From contig PMLC01000060.1 in NCBI GenBank assembly GCA_003158745.1, forward strand, positions 1 to 49,563: a stretch of 49,563 bases of DNA, written 5' to 3'. This stretch comes from Acidobacteriota bacterium. Its GTDB lineage: Bacteria > Acidobacteriota > Thermoanaerobaculia > Thermoanaerobaculales > Thermoanaerobaculaceae. Numbering within the stretch: the first letter of the stretch is position 1; each line of letters begins with the position of its first letter. Of the stretch, positions 41,830 through 48,489 are shown one piece after another. The notes below the pieces were generated by a model. It was not told the origin of the DNA. It worked only from the letters and a program-made list of their open reading frames with translations, and searched no databases. Position numbers and translations under genes: made by a program.

Positions 41830-43476
41830 ATGAAGCGATGCGCAGCCGTGGTCATCACCCTGCTGATCTCCAGCACCGTTGCCCCGCAACGCGTTGACGC
41901 GTGCACCAACCTGATCATCACCAAGGGGGCATCAGCTGACGGCTCGACGTTCATCAGCTACATCGCCGACTCGCACGACCTCTACGGCGAGCTGTACCTG
42001 CAGCCGGGCGGCGTCTTCCCGGCCGGCGCCACGCGCGACATCATCGAGTGGGACACCGGCAAGTTCCTCGGGCGCATCCCGCAGGTGCCGGTGACCTACT
42101 GGCGCGTCGGCAACATCAACGAGCGCCAGGTCTCGGTCGGCGAGACGACGTTCGGCGGACGCGAGGAGCTGGCGAAGCCCGAGAAGAAGGCAGTGGTGGA
42201 CTACGGCTCGCTGATGTACATCGCGCTCGAGCGGGCGCGGACGGCGCGCGAGGCGATCAAGGTGATGACCGACCTGGCCACCGAGTACGGGTACGCGTCC
42301 GAAGGCGAGTCGTTCTCCGTCGCCGACCCGAACGAGGCCTGGATCCTCGAGATGATCGGCAAGGGCGAGGACGGCTTGGGCGCGCTCTGGGTCGCGCAAC
42401 GAATCCCCGACGGGACGATCTCGGGCCACGCCAACCAGTCCCGCATCCACCGGTTCCCGCTTGCCGACCCCGCCAACTGCCTGTACGCGAAGGACGTGAT
42501 CTCGTTCGCCCGCGACAAGGAGTGGTTCAAGGGACAGGACGCGGAGTTCTCGTTCGCCGACGCGTACGCGCCGGCCGACTTCGGCTCGCTGCGCGCGTGC
42601 GAGGCGCGCGTGTGGAGCATGTTCCGGCGCGCCGCCCCGTCGGCGAACCTGGCGTTCGACGAGGCCAAGGGCGTGCCGCCGCCGCTCCCGCTTTCGATCA
42701 AGCCCGATAAGAAGCTCACCCTCGCCGACGCCATGGCGCTCATGCGCGACCACTTCGAGGGGACCCCGCTCGACATGACCAAGGACATCGGCGCGGGACC
42801 GTTTGCCTGCCCGTACAGATGGCGCCCGATGGAGTGGGAGGTGGACGGGGTCAAGTACGTCAGCGAGCGAGCCGCCTCGACGCAGCAGACGGGGTTCTCG
42901 TTCATCGCGCAGATGAGGTCCACGCTCCCCGACCCGATCGGCGGAGTGCTCTGGTTCGGAGTGGACGACACCTACTCGACCGTGTGGACGCCGATGTACT
43001 GCGGCATCCGCGAGGTGCCGCACGCGTTCGCGGTCGGGATCGCCGACCTGCGCCACTTCTCGTGGGACTCGATGTTCTGGGTGTTCAACTGGGTCGCCAA
43101 CTACGCCTACTCGCGCTACTCCGACATGATCGTGGACATCCAGCAGGTGCAGCGCGAGCTCGAGGGGCGCTTCATCGCCGACCAGCCCGAGGTCGAGAAG
43201 GCGGCGCTCGCGCTCTACAACCAGGCGCCGCAGCTCGCCCGCGACTACCTGACGAAGTACTCCGTCGCGCAGGCCGAGATGGTGCACGCCCGCTGGAAGA
43301 AGCTGGGTGAGGACCTGCTCGTCAAGTACATGGACGGCAACGTCAAGGACAGCCAGGGGAACGTGACGCATCCGAAGTACCCGGAGCAGTGGTACCGGCG
43401 GATCGTCCAGGACCACGGCCCCGTCATCAAGGTGCCTCCGACCCCCACGCCAACCCCAACACCCGCGCCTCACTAG
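41830..43476 (+). CDS. secreted C69-family dipeptidase (Ntn hydrolase)
   Basis: A 548-residue peptidase of the C69/U34 family (PepD-like), which hydrolyses dipeptides. A signal peptide (VVITLLISSTVAPQRVDA) ends directly before Cys25 in ACTNLIITKGASADGS. In this Ntn-hydrolase family the catalytic nucleophile is an N-terminal Cys, so signal cleavage after Ala24 would at once export and activate the enzyme. Other landmarks: GKFLGRIPQVPVTYWRVGNI, NERQVSVGETTFGG, SEGESFSVADPNEAWILEM, HANQSRIHRFP and GGVLWFGVDDTYSTV. The C-terminus ends in a Pro-Thr repeat (PTPTPTPTPAPH) like a linker or wall/surface spacer. ATG 41830 follows gggaggggacacc. Confidence 0.92.
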   Translation: MKRCAAVVITLLISSTVAPQRVDACTNLIITKGASADGSTFISYIADSHDLYGELYLQPGGVFPAGATRDIIEWDTGKFLGRIPQVPVTYWRVGNINERQVSVGETTFGGREELAKPEKKAVVDYGSLMYIALERARTAREAIKVMTDLATEYGYASEGESFSVADPNEAWILEMIGKGEDGLGALWVAQRIPDGTISGHANQSRIHRFPLADPANCLYAKDVISFARDKEWFKGQDAEFSFADAYAPADFGSLRACEARVWSMFRRAAPSANLAFDEAKGVPPPLPLSIKPDKKLTLADAMALMRDHFEGTPLDMTKDIGAGPFACPYRWRPMEWEVDGVKYVSERAASTQQTGFSFIAQMRSTLPDPIGGVLWFGVDDTYSTVWTPMYCGIREVPHAFAVGIADLRHFSWDSMFWVFNWVANYAYSRYSDMIVDIQQVQRELEGRFIADQPEVEKAALALYNQAPQLARDYLTKYSVAQAEMVHARWKKLGEDLLVKYMDGNVKDSQGNVTHPKYPEQWYRRIVQDHGPVIKVPPTPTPTPTPAPH

Positions 43477-43503
43477 AAGGCGCCGCCGGCGTCGGGCCTC
43501 TGG

Positions 43504-43645
43504 CTGCGTTGCGCTCGCCGGTTCGCATCCTCACCTACCCTCCGGGTACGCTCCGGTGCGACCGGCTCGCGCGCCTTGCCATAGGCCCAACGGCGGCGGC
43601 GCGGCTCCCCGCCTCAAGCCACCGCCCCGCCTTCGGTCGCCGGTG
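43504..43645 (+). repeat. dispersed structured repeat, copy 2
   Basis: Begins 27 bases after the peptidase stop. It matches copy 1 (15595-15737) in the same order and orientation. Its central hairpin is TACCC-TCC-GGGTA (43536-43548), at the place of the TCCCGCC-TCT-GGCGGGA hairpin in copy 1: different bases, same fold. An outer imperfect palindrome joins GCGCTCGCCGGTTCGCA with TGCGACCGGCTCGCGC. Confidence 0.75.
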
Positions 43646-43646
43646 C

Positions 43647-43685
43647 CATTGCGAGTCCCGCCCCGGGTCGGGACGAAGCAATCCC
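43647..43685 (+). repeat. CATTGCGAG...GAAGCAATC-type element, forward copy
   Basis: CATTGCGAG, an internal CCCG/CGGG hairpin, then GACGAAGCAATCC. This matches a palindromic intergenic repeat widespread in environmental bacterial genomes. It follows the structured repeat directly. Confidence 0.6.
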
Positions 43686-43835
43686 ATGGCCATCGGTTGA
43701 TCGTTGGCGTTCCTGGAAGTGACGTCGTGATCCACTGCGGGGCAAGAAGAGAAAGCCTCCACGCAGTGGAGGAAGAAGGGTGGATTCTCGCGTCGAGGAA
43801 AATCTCCGTCCGCTGCGGTCTCGCGGTGGCCACGA

Positions 43836-43877
43836 GATTGAATCGTCGGCCCGCCTTCGGCGGTCCTCCTCGCAATG
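43836..43877 (-). repeat. CATTGCGAG...AATC-type element, reverse copy
   Basis: On the minus strand it reads CATTGCGAGGAGGACCGCCG, an internal CCGCC/GGCGG hairpin, then GACGATTCAATC. With the forward copy it brackets about 150 bases in inverted orientation. Confidence 0.6.
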
Positions 43878-43904
43878 ACAGAGGGTTGGGACGGCAAGGG
43901 CCGC

Positions 43905-44627
43905 CTAGGGCCGGCGTTCGACCTCGCCCGTCATGGGCACGAAGCGCACGGGGATCACGTCCCTGGTCGGGAAGTCGTTAGCGCTGCGACGGGCGATGAC
44001 CTTGAGTTGTTGATAGAACGATCCGACCGGGATCACCATGTGGCCGCCGACCTTGAGCTGGTCGAGCAGGGGCTGCGGGATGTGCTCGGGGGCGGCCGTC
44101 ACGATCACGCCGGCGAACGGCGCCGCCTCCGGCCAACCGGCATACCCGTCGCCGGCCCGTATGCGGACGCGCTTGACGCCAAGGGTCGCGAGGCGTCTTT
44201 CGGCCTCCTGCGCCAGCGCCGGGCGAATCTCGATGGTGTAGACCTCACAGCCCATGGCGGCGAGGACCGCGGCCTGATACCCCGAACCGGTGCCGACCTC
44301 GAGCACCTTGTCCCCGGGCTTGACCTCCAGAAGTTCCGTCATGAGCCCGACGATGTACGGCTGCGAGATGGTCTGTCCCTCCCCGATCGGGAGCGGATGG
44401 TCGGCGTACGCCTCGGCCAGCACGTCGGTGGGCACGAAGAGATGACGCGGCACCGCGCGCAGCGCGGCGAGGACGTTCGTGTCCCGGACGCCGCGAGCGG
44501 CGATCTGGGTCGTGACCATCTCGTCGCGCAGCGTCGCCCACCTCGCGTCATCGGTCGCCGTGCCATCCCTCCCGCATCCCCACGGCCAACCTCCAGCGAG
44601 CGCGAGCATGATCAGCATCCCGCGCAT
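43905..44627 (-). CDS. protein-L-isoaspartate O-methyltransferase, probably exported
   Basis: A 240-residue PCMT, which methylates isoaspartate residues in damaged proteins. Landmarks: GVRDTNVLAALRAVPRHLFV, GQTISQPYIVGLMTELL, the SAM motif VLEVGTGSGYQAAVLAAMG, VYTIEIRPALAQEAERRL and RAGDGYAGWPEAAPFAGVIV. It starts at ATG 44627, two bases after the stop of the amidohydrolase gene, with a hydrophobic N-terminus (RGMLIMLALAGGWPWGCG) like a signal or lipoprotein peptide. A location outside the cytoplasm is unexpected for a SAM enzyme. The longer frame to 44783 lies within the amidohydrolase gene. Confidence 0.9.
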   Translation of the reverse strand: MRGMLIMLALAGGWPWGCGRDGTATDDARWATLRDEMVTTQIAARGVRDTNVLAALRAVPRHLFVPTDVLAEAYADHPLPIGEGQTISQPYIVGLMTELLEVKPGDKVLEVGTGSGYQAAVLAAMGCEVYTIEIRPALAQEAERRLATLGVKRVRIRAGDGYAGWPEAAPFAGVIVTAAPEHIPQPLLDQLKVGGHMVIPVGSFYQQLKVIARRSANDFPTRDVIPVRFVPMTGEVERRP

Positions 44628-44629
44628 CC

Positions 44630-46294
44630 TCACAATCCGCTCCCCGCGACGAACACATCGCGCCCGGCTACCACCGTGCGCACGACTCGTACCTGCAAGA
44701 TTGCTGCCGCGTCCGCCCCCATGGGGTCCCGGTCGAAAACCGTGAGGTCGGCCGCAAACCCCGGAGCACAGGCGCCGCGCCACTCATCTTCGAACGCGGC
44801 GGCCGCGGCCCAGGTCGTGTAGCCGGCCAGGGCCTCCGCGCGCGTGAGAGCTTCGGCTGGATTCCAGCCCTCGGTGGGTGTCCCCTGGGGGGTACGACGT
44901 GTCACCGCTGCCCACATGCCGAGGCGGGGGTCAGGGCTCTCCACCGGCACGTCGGAGCCGAGGCAGAGCCTGGCCTTCGCCGCCAGCAGCGAACGCCAGC
45001 GGTACGCCCATGTAACGCGCTCCTCGCCGAGGCGCGACGGGACCCACGGCATGTCCGACGTGCAGTGGGTGGGTTGCACGGAGGCAATGGCACCAAGGGC
45101 GCCGAATCGGGGCACGTCCTGGGGGCGCACGATCTGGGCGTGCTCGACCCGCGGGCGCAGCTCCTCGCCGCGGGGGCCCAGCTCCCGCTCGTAGATGTCG
45201 AGCACGCGCGTCACGGCGGCGTCGCCGATGGCGTGGATGCAAGGCTGAAAACCTGCCCTGCCGGCGCGCCGCACGACGTCGGCGAGGCGGACCTCGGGTG
45301 TCACCTCCAGGCCGTGGGTCGAAGGCTCGTCGGTGTACGGCGCCGACAGCAGGGCGCCGCGGGAGCCGAGGGCGCCGTCCGCGTACAGCTTGACGGCCCG
45401 CACCGCGAGCATTCCGTCGCGGCGCACTTGCGGGCCGGCGGCGAACTCCTGTTCCAACAGGACGTCATCACCGCCGTCCAGCATCACGTAAACCCGCACC
45501 GGCAACCGCCCCGCCGCCGCGAGGGCGCGCAGCACGGCCAGTTCGGTCCGCGTCGTGCCGGCATCGTGGATCTCGGTGATGCCGAACGCCGCCAGGTGTC
45601 GTGCGGCAGCCAGCACATGTCGCTCGATATCCGCGGCGGTCGGCACGGGTACGGCGCGGTCGAGCAGTGCCTCTGCCGAGTCGACGACCACGCCGGTGGG
45701 CCGGCCGGCGGTGTCCTTGAGGATTCGTCCGCCTGGTGGGTCTTTGGTCGATGCAGTGATGCCGGCCGCGTCCAGGGCACGGGCGTTGGCGAGCGCGGCG
45801 TGGCCGTCAACCCGTCGCAGCAGGACTGGGTGATCCGGCACGGCCGTCGAAAGCTCCTCGTTCGTCGGGAAGCGCCTGTCGGGCCAGAGGTTCTGGTCCC
45901 AGCCGCGGCCCAGGACCCAGGTGCCGGCGGGAAGTTTGGCGGCCGCGGCACGGACCCTGGCCACCACCTCGTCGAGGCTGGCGGCGTCTCGCAGGTCGAC
46001 CTGTCCGAGCGCGGCGCCGTAGCCCACGAGATGGCCGTGACTTTCGGTGAACCCGGCGAACACGTGCGCGCCCGCGAGATCGGTCACTTCCGCAGCGCTG
46101 CTGCGCCAGGTCCCTGCATCGGCTGGGGGAACGAGCGCCACGACGCGCCCTTCAGTGATCGCGATCTCCACACGCTGCGCTCCGGCTGGGGTGTGCACGA
46201 CGCCGCCGACGAGGAGGCGGTCGCACCGCGGCGCCGCCGAGCACCCGGCCGCCGCGCCTGCGAAAAGAGAAACGACGATCACGAGGCGGAGCAC
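44630..46294 (-). CDS. YtcJ-like amidohydrolase, exported lipoprotein
   Basis: A 554-residue protein of the amidohydrolase-3/YtcJ family (N-substituted amide hydrolases such as NfdA). Signal (LRLVIVVSLFAGAAAGC) with Cys at the end as likely lipid anchor. Landmarks: FAGFTESHGHLVGYG (HxH metal ligands), GRGWDQNLWPDRRFP, AVKLYADGALGSRGALLSAPY, CIHAIGDAAVTRVLD and LCLGSDVPVESPDP. GTG 46294 is chosen because it begins the signal peptide; the frame is open to 46369 but that part is promoter DNA. No Shine-Dalgarno; the -10 lies 6 bases before GTG. It is first in an operon with the methyltransferase. Confidence 0.9.
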   Translation of the reverse strand: MLRLVIVVSLFAGAAAGCSAAPRCDRLLVGGVVHTPAGAQRVEIAITEGRVVALVPPADAGTWRSSAAEVTDLAGAHVFAGFTESHGHLVGYGAALGQVDLRDAASLDEVVARVRAAAAKLPAGTWVLGRGWDQNLWPDRRFPTNEELSTAVPDHPVLLRRVDGHAALANARALDAAGITASTKDPPGGRILKDTAGRPTGVVVDSAEALLDRAVPVPTAADIERHVLAAARHLAAFGITEIHDAGTTRTELAVLRALAAAGRLPVRVYVMLDGGDDVLLEQEFAAGPQVRRDGMLAVRAVKLYADGALGSRGALLSAPYTDEPSTHGLEVTPEVRLADVVRRAGRAGFQPCIHAIGDAAVTRVLDIYERELGPRGEELRPRVEHAQIVRPQDVPRFGALGAIASVQPTHCTSDMPWVPSRLGEERVTWAYRWRSLLAAKARLCLGSDVPVESPDPRLGMWAAVTRRTPQGTPTEGWNPAEALTRAEALAGYTTWAAAAAFEDEWRGACAPGFAADLTVFDRDPMGADAAAILQVRVVRTVVAGRDVFVAGSGL

Positions 46295-46300
46295 ACCGAT

Positions 46301-46329
46301 ACTGTAACCGCGGGCGGGCGCCCGGGCAA
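46301..46329 (-). promoter_or_regulatory. promoter of the amidohydrolase-PCMT operon
   Basis: On the minus strand TTGCCC (46329-46324), a 17-base spacer, TACAGT (46306-46301), then 6 bases to GTG 46294. Initiation would fall at the start codon. Confidence 0.55.
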
Positions 46330-46368
46330 CGGGGGAAGGTATCCTGGGAACGTCGAGAGGGGGAGCCA

Positions 46369-47457
46369 ATGCCCGACCATTCGATCACCCGCCGCGATCT
46401 CATCGCTGCAACGGCAAAGGTCGCTGCGGTCGCCGCAGTTGCCGGCCCGGCGGGCGCCCAGTCCGCGAAACCTGCCGGAGCCTTGGTCCGCCCGGTTGCG
46501 ATCTCATCGATGAACGGGCTCGCGGCCGTCAAGGTGGCAGTTGACAAGATGGCCGCCGGAGTGCCACCCGTGGAAGCCGCGGTGGCCGGGGTCGCGCTCC
46601 CCGAAGCCGACCCGGACGACATCACCGTCGGGTACGGCGGGCTGCCCAACGAGGAGGGCGTCGTGCAGCTCGACGCCGCGGTGATGGACGGCGTCACGAT
46701 GCGGGCGGGCGCGGTCGCCGCACTCGAGCGGATCAAGCACCCGGCACAGGTGGCGCTCGCCGTGATGCGCGGCACGAACCGGATCCTCCTGGTCGGCGAT
46801 GGCGCGCTCAGGTTCGCCAGGGCCCACGGTTTCCTAGAGGAGAACCTGCTCACCGAGCGCTCGCGGAAGATCTGGCTCTACTGGAAGGAGAACGCTTCCC
46901 AGAAGGACGACTGGCTGCCCGACCCCGGGGAGGTGGACGACCCCGACATTCAGTGGTTCATCAAGAAGTACGGCGACGCGATCTTCCGGCCCACCGGCAC
47001 GATTCACCTTTCCGCCTGCGGGCCGGCCGGGCAGCTCGGGTGCTGCACCACGACCTCCGGGCTCGCTTTCAAGATCCCCGGTCGCGTTGGCGACTCGCCG
47101 CTGATCGGCTGCGGCCTGTACTGCGAGGGGGAGGTGGGATCGTCGGGCGGCACGGGGCACGGCGAGAGCAACATCATCTCGGTCGGGGCGCACACCGTCG
47201 TTGAGCTCATGAGGCAGGGGAAGGCTCCGGAGGCCGCATGCCTCGCCGCCCTCGAGCGCGTCGTCCGCAACACGAAGCTCGACTACCTCCGGGACGAGAA
47301 GGGCCGCCCGAAGAACAACCTCCTCCTGTATGCACTTAACCGCGCAGGAGATGTCGGAAGTGCTGCGCTCTGGGCCGGTGAACGATCGAAATACGCCGTC
47401 TGCAGGGCAGGGTCCGAGCCGCAGTTGCTGGAGTGCGCCTGTCTGTTCAAGCGCTGA
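46369..47457 (+). CDS. Tat-exported glycosylasparaginase-like Ntn hydrolase
   Basis: A 362-residue N4-(beta-N-acetylglucosaminyl)-L-asparaginase homolog, which cleaves the sugar-asparagine bond of glycoproteins. Twin-arginine signal TRRDLIAATAKVAAVAAVAG. Landmarks: DPDDITVGYGGLPNEEGVVQ, LDAAVMDGVTMRAGAVAALE, CTTTSGLAFKIPGRVGDSPLIG and GGTGHGESNIISVG. Autocleavage normally occurs before the nucleophile Thr in His-Asp-Thr-Ile; here the segment is PTGTIHLS, so the nucleophile T211 is kept but the preceding His-Asp is Thr-Gly. Activation may therefore differ. ATG 46369 follows gagagggggagcc. Confidence 0.9.
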   Translation: MPDHSITRRDLIAATAKVAAVAAVAGPAGAQSAKPAGALVRPVAISSMNGLAAVKVAVDKMAAGVPPVEAAVAGVALPEADPDDITVGYGGLPNEEGVVQLDAAVMDGVTMRAGAVAALERIKHPAQVALAVMRGTNRILLVGDGALRFARAHGFLEENLLTERSRKIWLYWKENASQKDDWLPDPGEVDDPDIQWFIKKYGDAIFRPTGTIHLSACGPAGQLGCCTTTSGLAFKIPGRVGDSPLIGCGLYCEGEVGSSGGTGHGESNIISVGAHTVVELMRQGKAPEAACLAALERVVRNTKLDYLRDEKGRPKNNLLLYALNRAGDVGSAALWAGERSKYAVCRAGSEPQLLECACLFKR

Positions 47458-47467
47458 CCGGCGCGAG

Positions 47468-47603
47468 CCGCAGTGAAGAGTGAAGAGTCTAGAGTGAAGA
47501 GTTGAACGGCGGGAGGAAGCCTCGCTTGGTGTGAGCCTCATGGTGACGACCCGGAGCAGCCATCTCCGGTTGTTGTTGCTGAACTCTCAACTCTTCACTG
47601 CGG
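47468..47603. repeat. GTGAAGAGT inverted-repeat element
   Basis: The left end CCGCAGTGAAGAGTGAAGAG, with further GTGAAGAGT units to 47513, is mirrored by AACTCTCAACTCTTCACTGCGG at the right end (to 47603). About 65 bases lie between. The right arm supplies the stop codon of ispH. Confidence 0.65.
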
Positions 47604-48476
47604 TAATGAGCCGCCTTCAGCTGCGGCGGACGGCCTCAGCTCCTGCAGGCGAGCATCCACCTCGTCGATCACGTAGTCGGGGGTCGACGCTCCGGCGGTG
47701 ATGCCGACGCACTCCACGCCGTCGAACCAGGCGGGGTCGATGTCGCCGGCTCCCTGAATAAGGTGGCTGGGCCGGTGACGCGCGCAGATGTCATGGAGGT
47801 GGCGGGTGTTGGCCGAGTGCTTGCCGCCAATTACCAGGACGAGATCGACCTCGGGGTCGGTCGCGAGGGCCCGAGCGGCATCCTGGTTCTCCTTGGTCGC
47901 GTAGCAGATCGTGTCCGCGCGCGACGTATTGGGGTTGGTCGCTTCGATGAGACGCACGACGTTCTCATACTCCTCGGCGTTGAGGGTCGTCTGGTAGAAG
48001 ATCCTGATCGCCGGATAGCGCGCCCAGTCGACCGCCTTCGCGTCATCGACCGTCTTCACGACGTGATACGAGGCGAGGTCGAGGTCGTGCGTATAGCCGA
48101 CGACCTCTCGGTGGGCCGGCTCACCGATGAAGACGAGATGGGCTCCGCTCGCGAGCGCCGCCTGAGACTCCTTGTGGATGTCGTACACGAATCTGCAGGT
48201 CGTGTCGAGCACTTCGAGTCCGCGCCGTTTCGCCTGCTCGTGGAACGAGGGTGGTACCCCGTGAGCCGAGAAGACGATCACTCCCTGCTCGATTTCGTCC
48301 ATCGACTTGACCGTGCTGACGCCGAGACACGCCATCTCGTCTACGACGCGTTCGTTGTGTACGACCTGCCCGAGGATGGCGCCCCGGCCACCGGCCTTGG
48401 CGAAGCGCTTCACCTTGATGTCCGCGACCCGGACGCCGGAGCAGAAACCGTACTTGGCAGCGCGTTTGATCTGCAT
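47595..48476 (-). CDS. ispH: 4-hydroxy-3-methylbut-2-enyl diphosphate reductase
   Basis: A 293-residue iron-sulfur enzyme, the last step of the MEP isoprenoid pathway, giving IPP and DMAPP. The three cluster cysteines are C12 (YGFCSGV), C94 (DTTCRFV) and C191 (TICYATKENQ), at almost the same positions as in E. coli. Substrate-binding residues are visible: H40 (VVHNE), H72 (SAHGVPP), H122 and E124 (EPAHREVVG) and the YQTTLN loop. ATG 48476 is chosen (MQIKRAAKYGF); an open frame reaches 48503. It starts 13 bases after aroC, so the two are an operon. Its stop codon lies in a repeat arm. Confidence 0.96.
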   Translation of the reverse strand: MQIKRAAKYGFCSGVRVADIKVKRFAKAGGRGAILGQVVHNERVVDEMACLGVSTVKSMDEIEQGVIVFSAHGVPPSFHEQAKRRGLEVLDTTCRFVYDIHKESQAALASGAHLVFIGEPAHREVVGYTHDLDLASYHVVKTVDDAKAVDWARYPAIRIFYQTTLNAEEYENVVRLIEATNPNTSRADTICYATKENQDAARALATDPEVDLVLVIGGKHSANTRHLHDICARHRPSHLIQGAGDIDPAWFDGVECVGITAGASTPDYVIDEVDARLQELRPSAAAEGGSLPQ

Positions 48477-48489
48477 GACACCCCCGCCG

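Larger units (their letters stand above)
43477..43904. other. gap filled with repeat elements
   Basis: No gene is seen. It holds copy 2 of the dispersed structured repeat and two oppositely oriented CATTGCGAG-type elements, given as separate entries. Confidence 0.6.

Noticed and set aside
41932-43473. 513-codon minus-strand frame opposite the peptidase
   Set aside because: Antisense shadow; Val/Leu/Arg/His-rich with no domain.
43437-43473. Short PT-rich codon repeat
   Set aside because: It is the Pro-Thr tail of the peptidase, not a separate DNA repeat.
47470-47520. CRISPR-like reading of the GTGAAGAGT units
   Set aside because: Units are too short and lack spacers; no cas genes are present.
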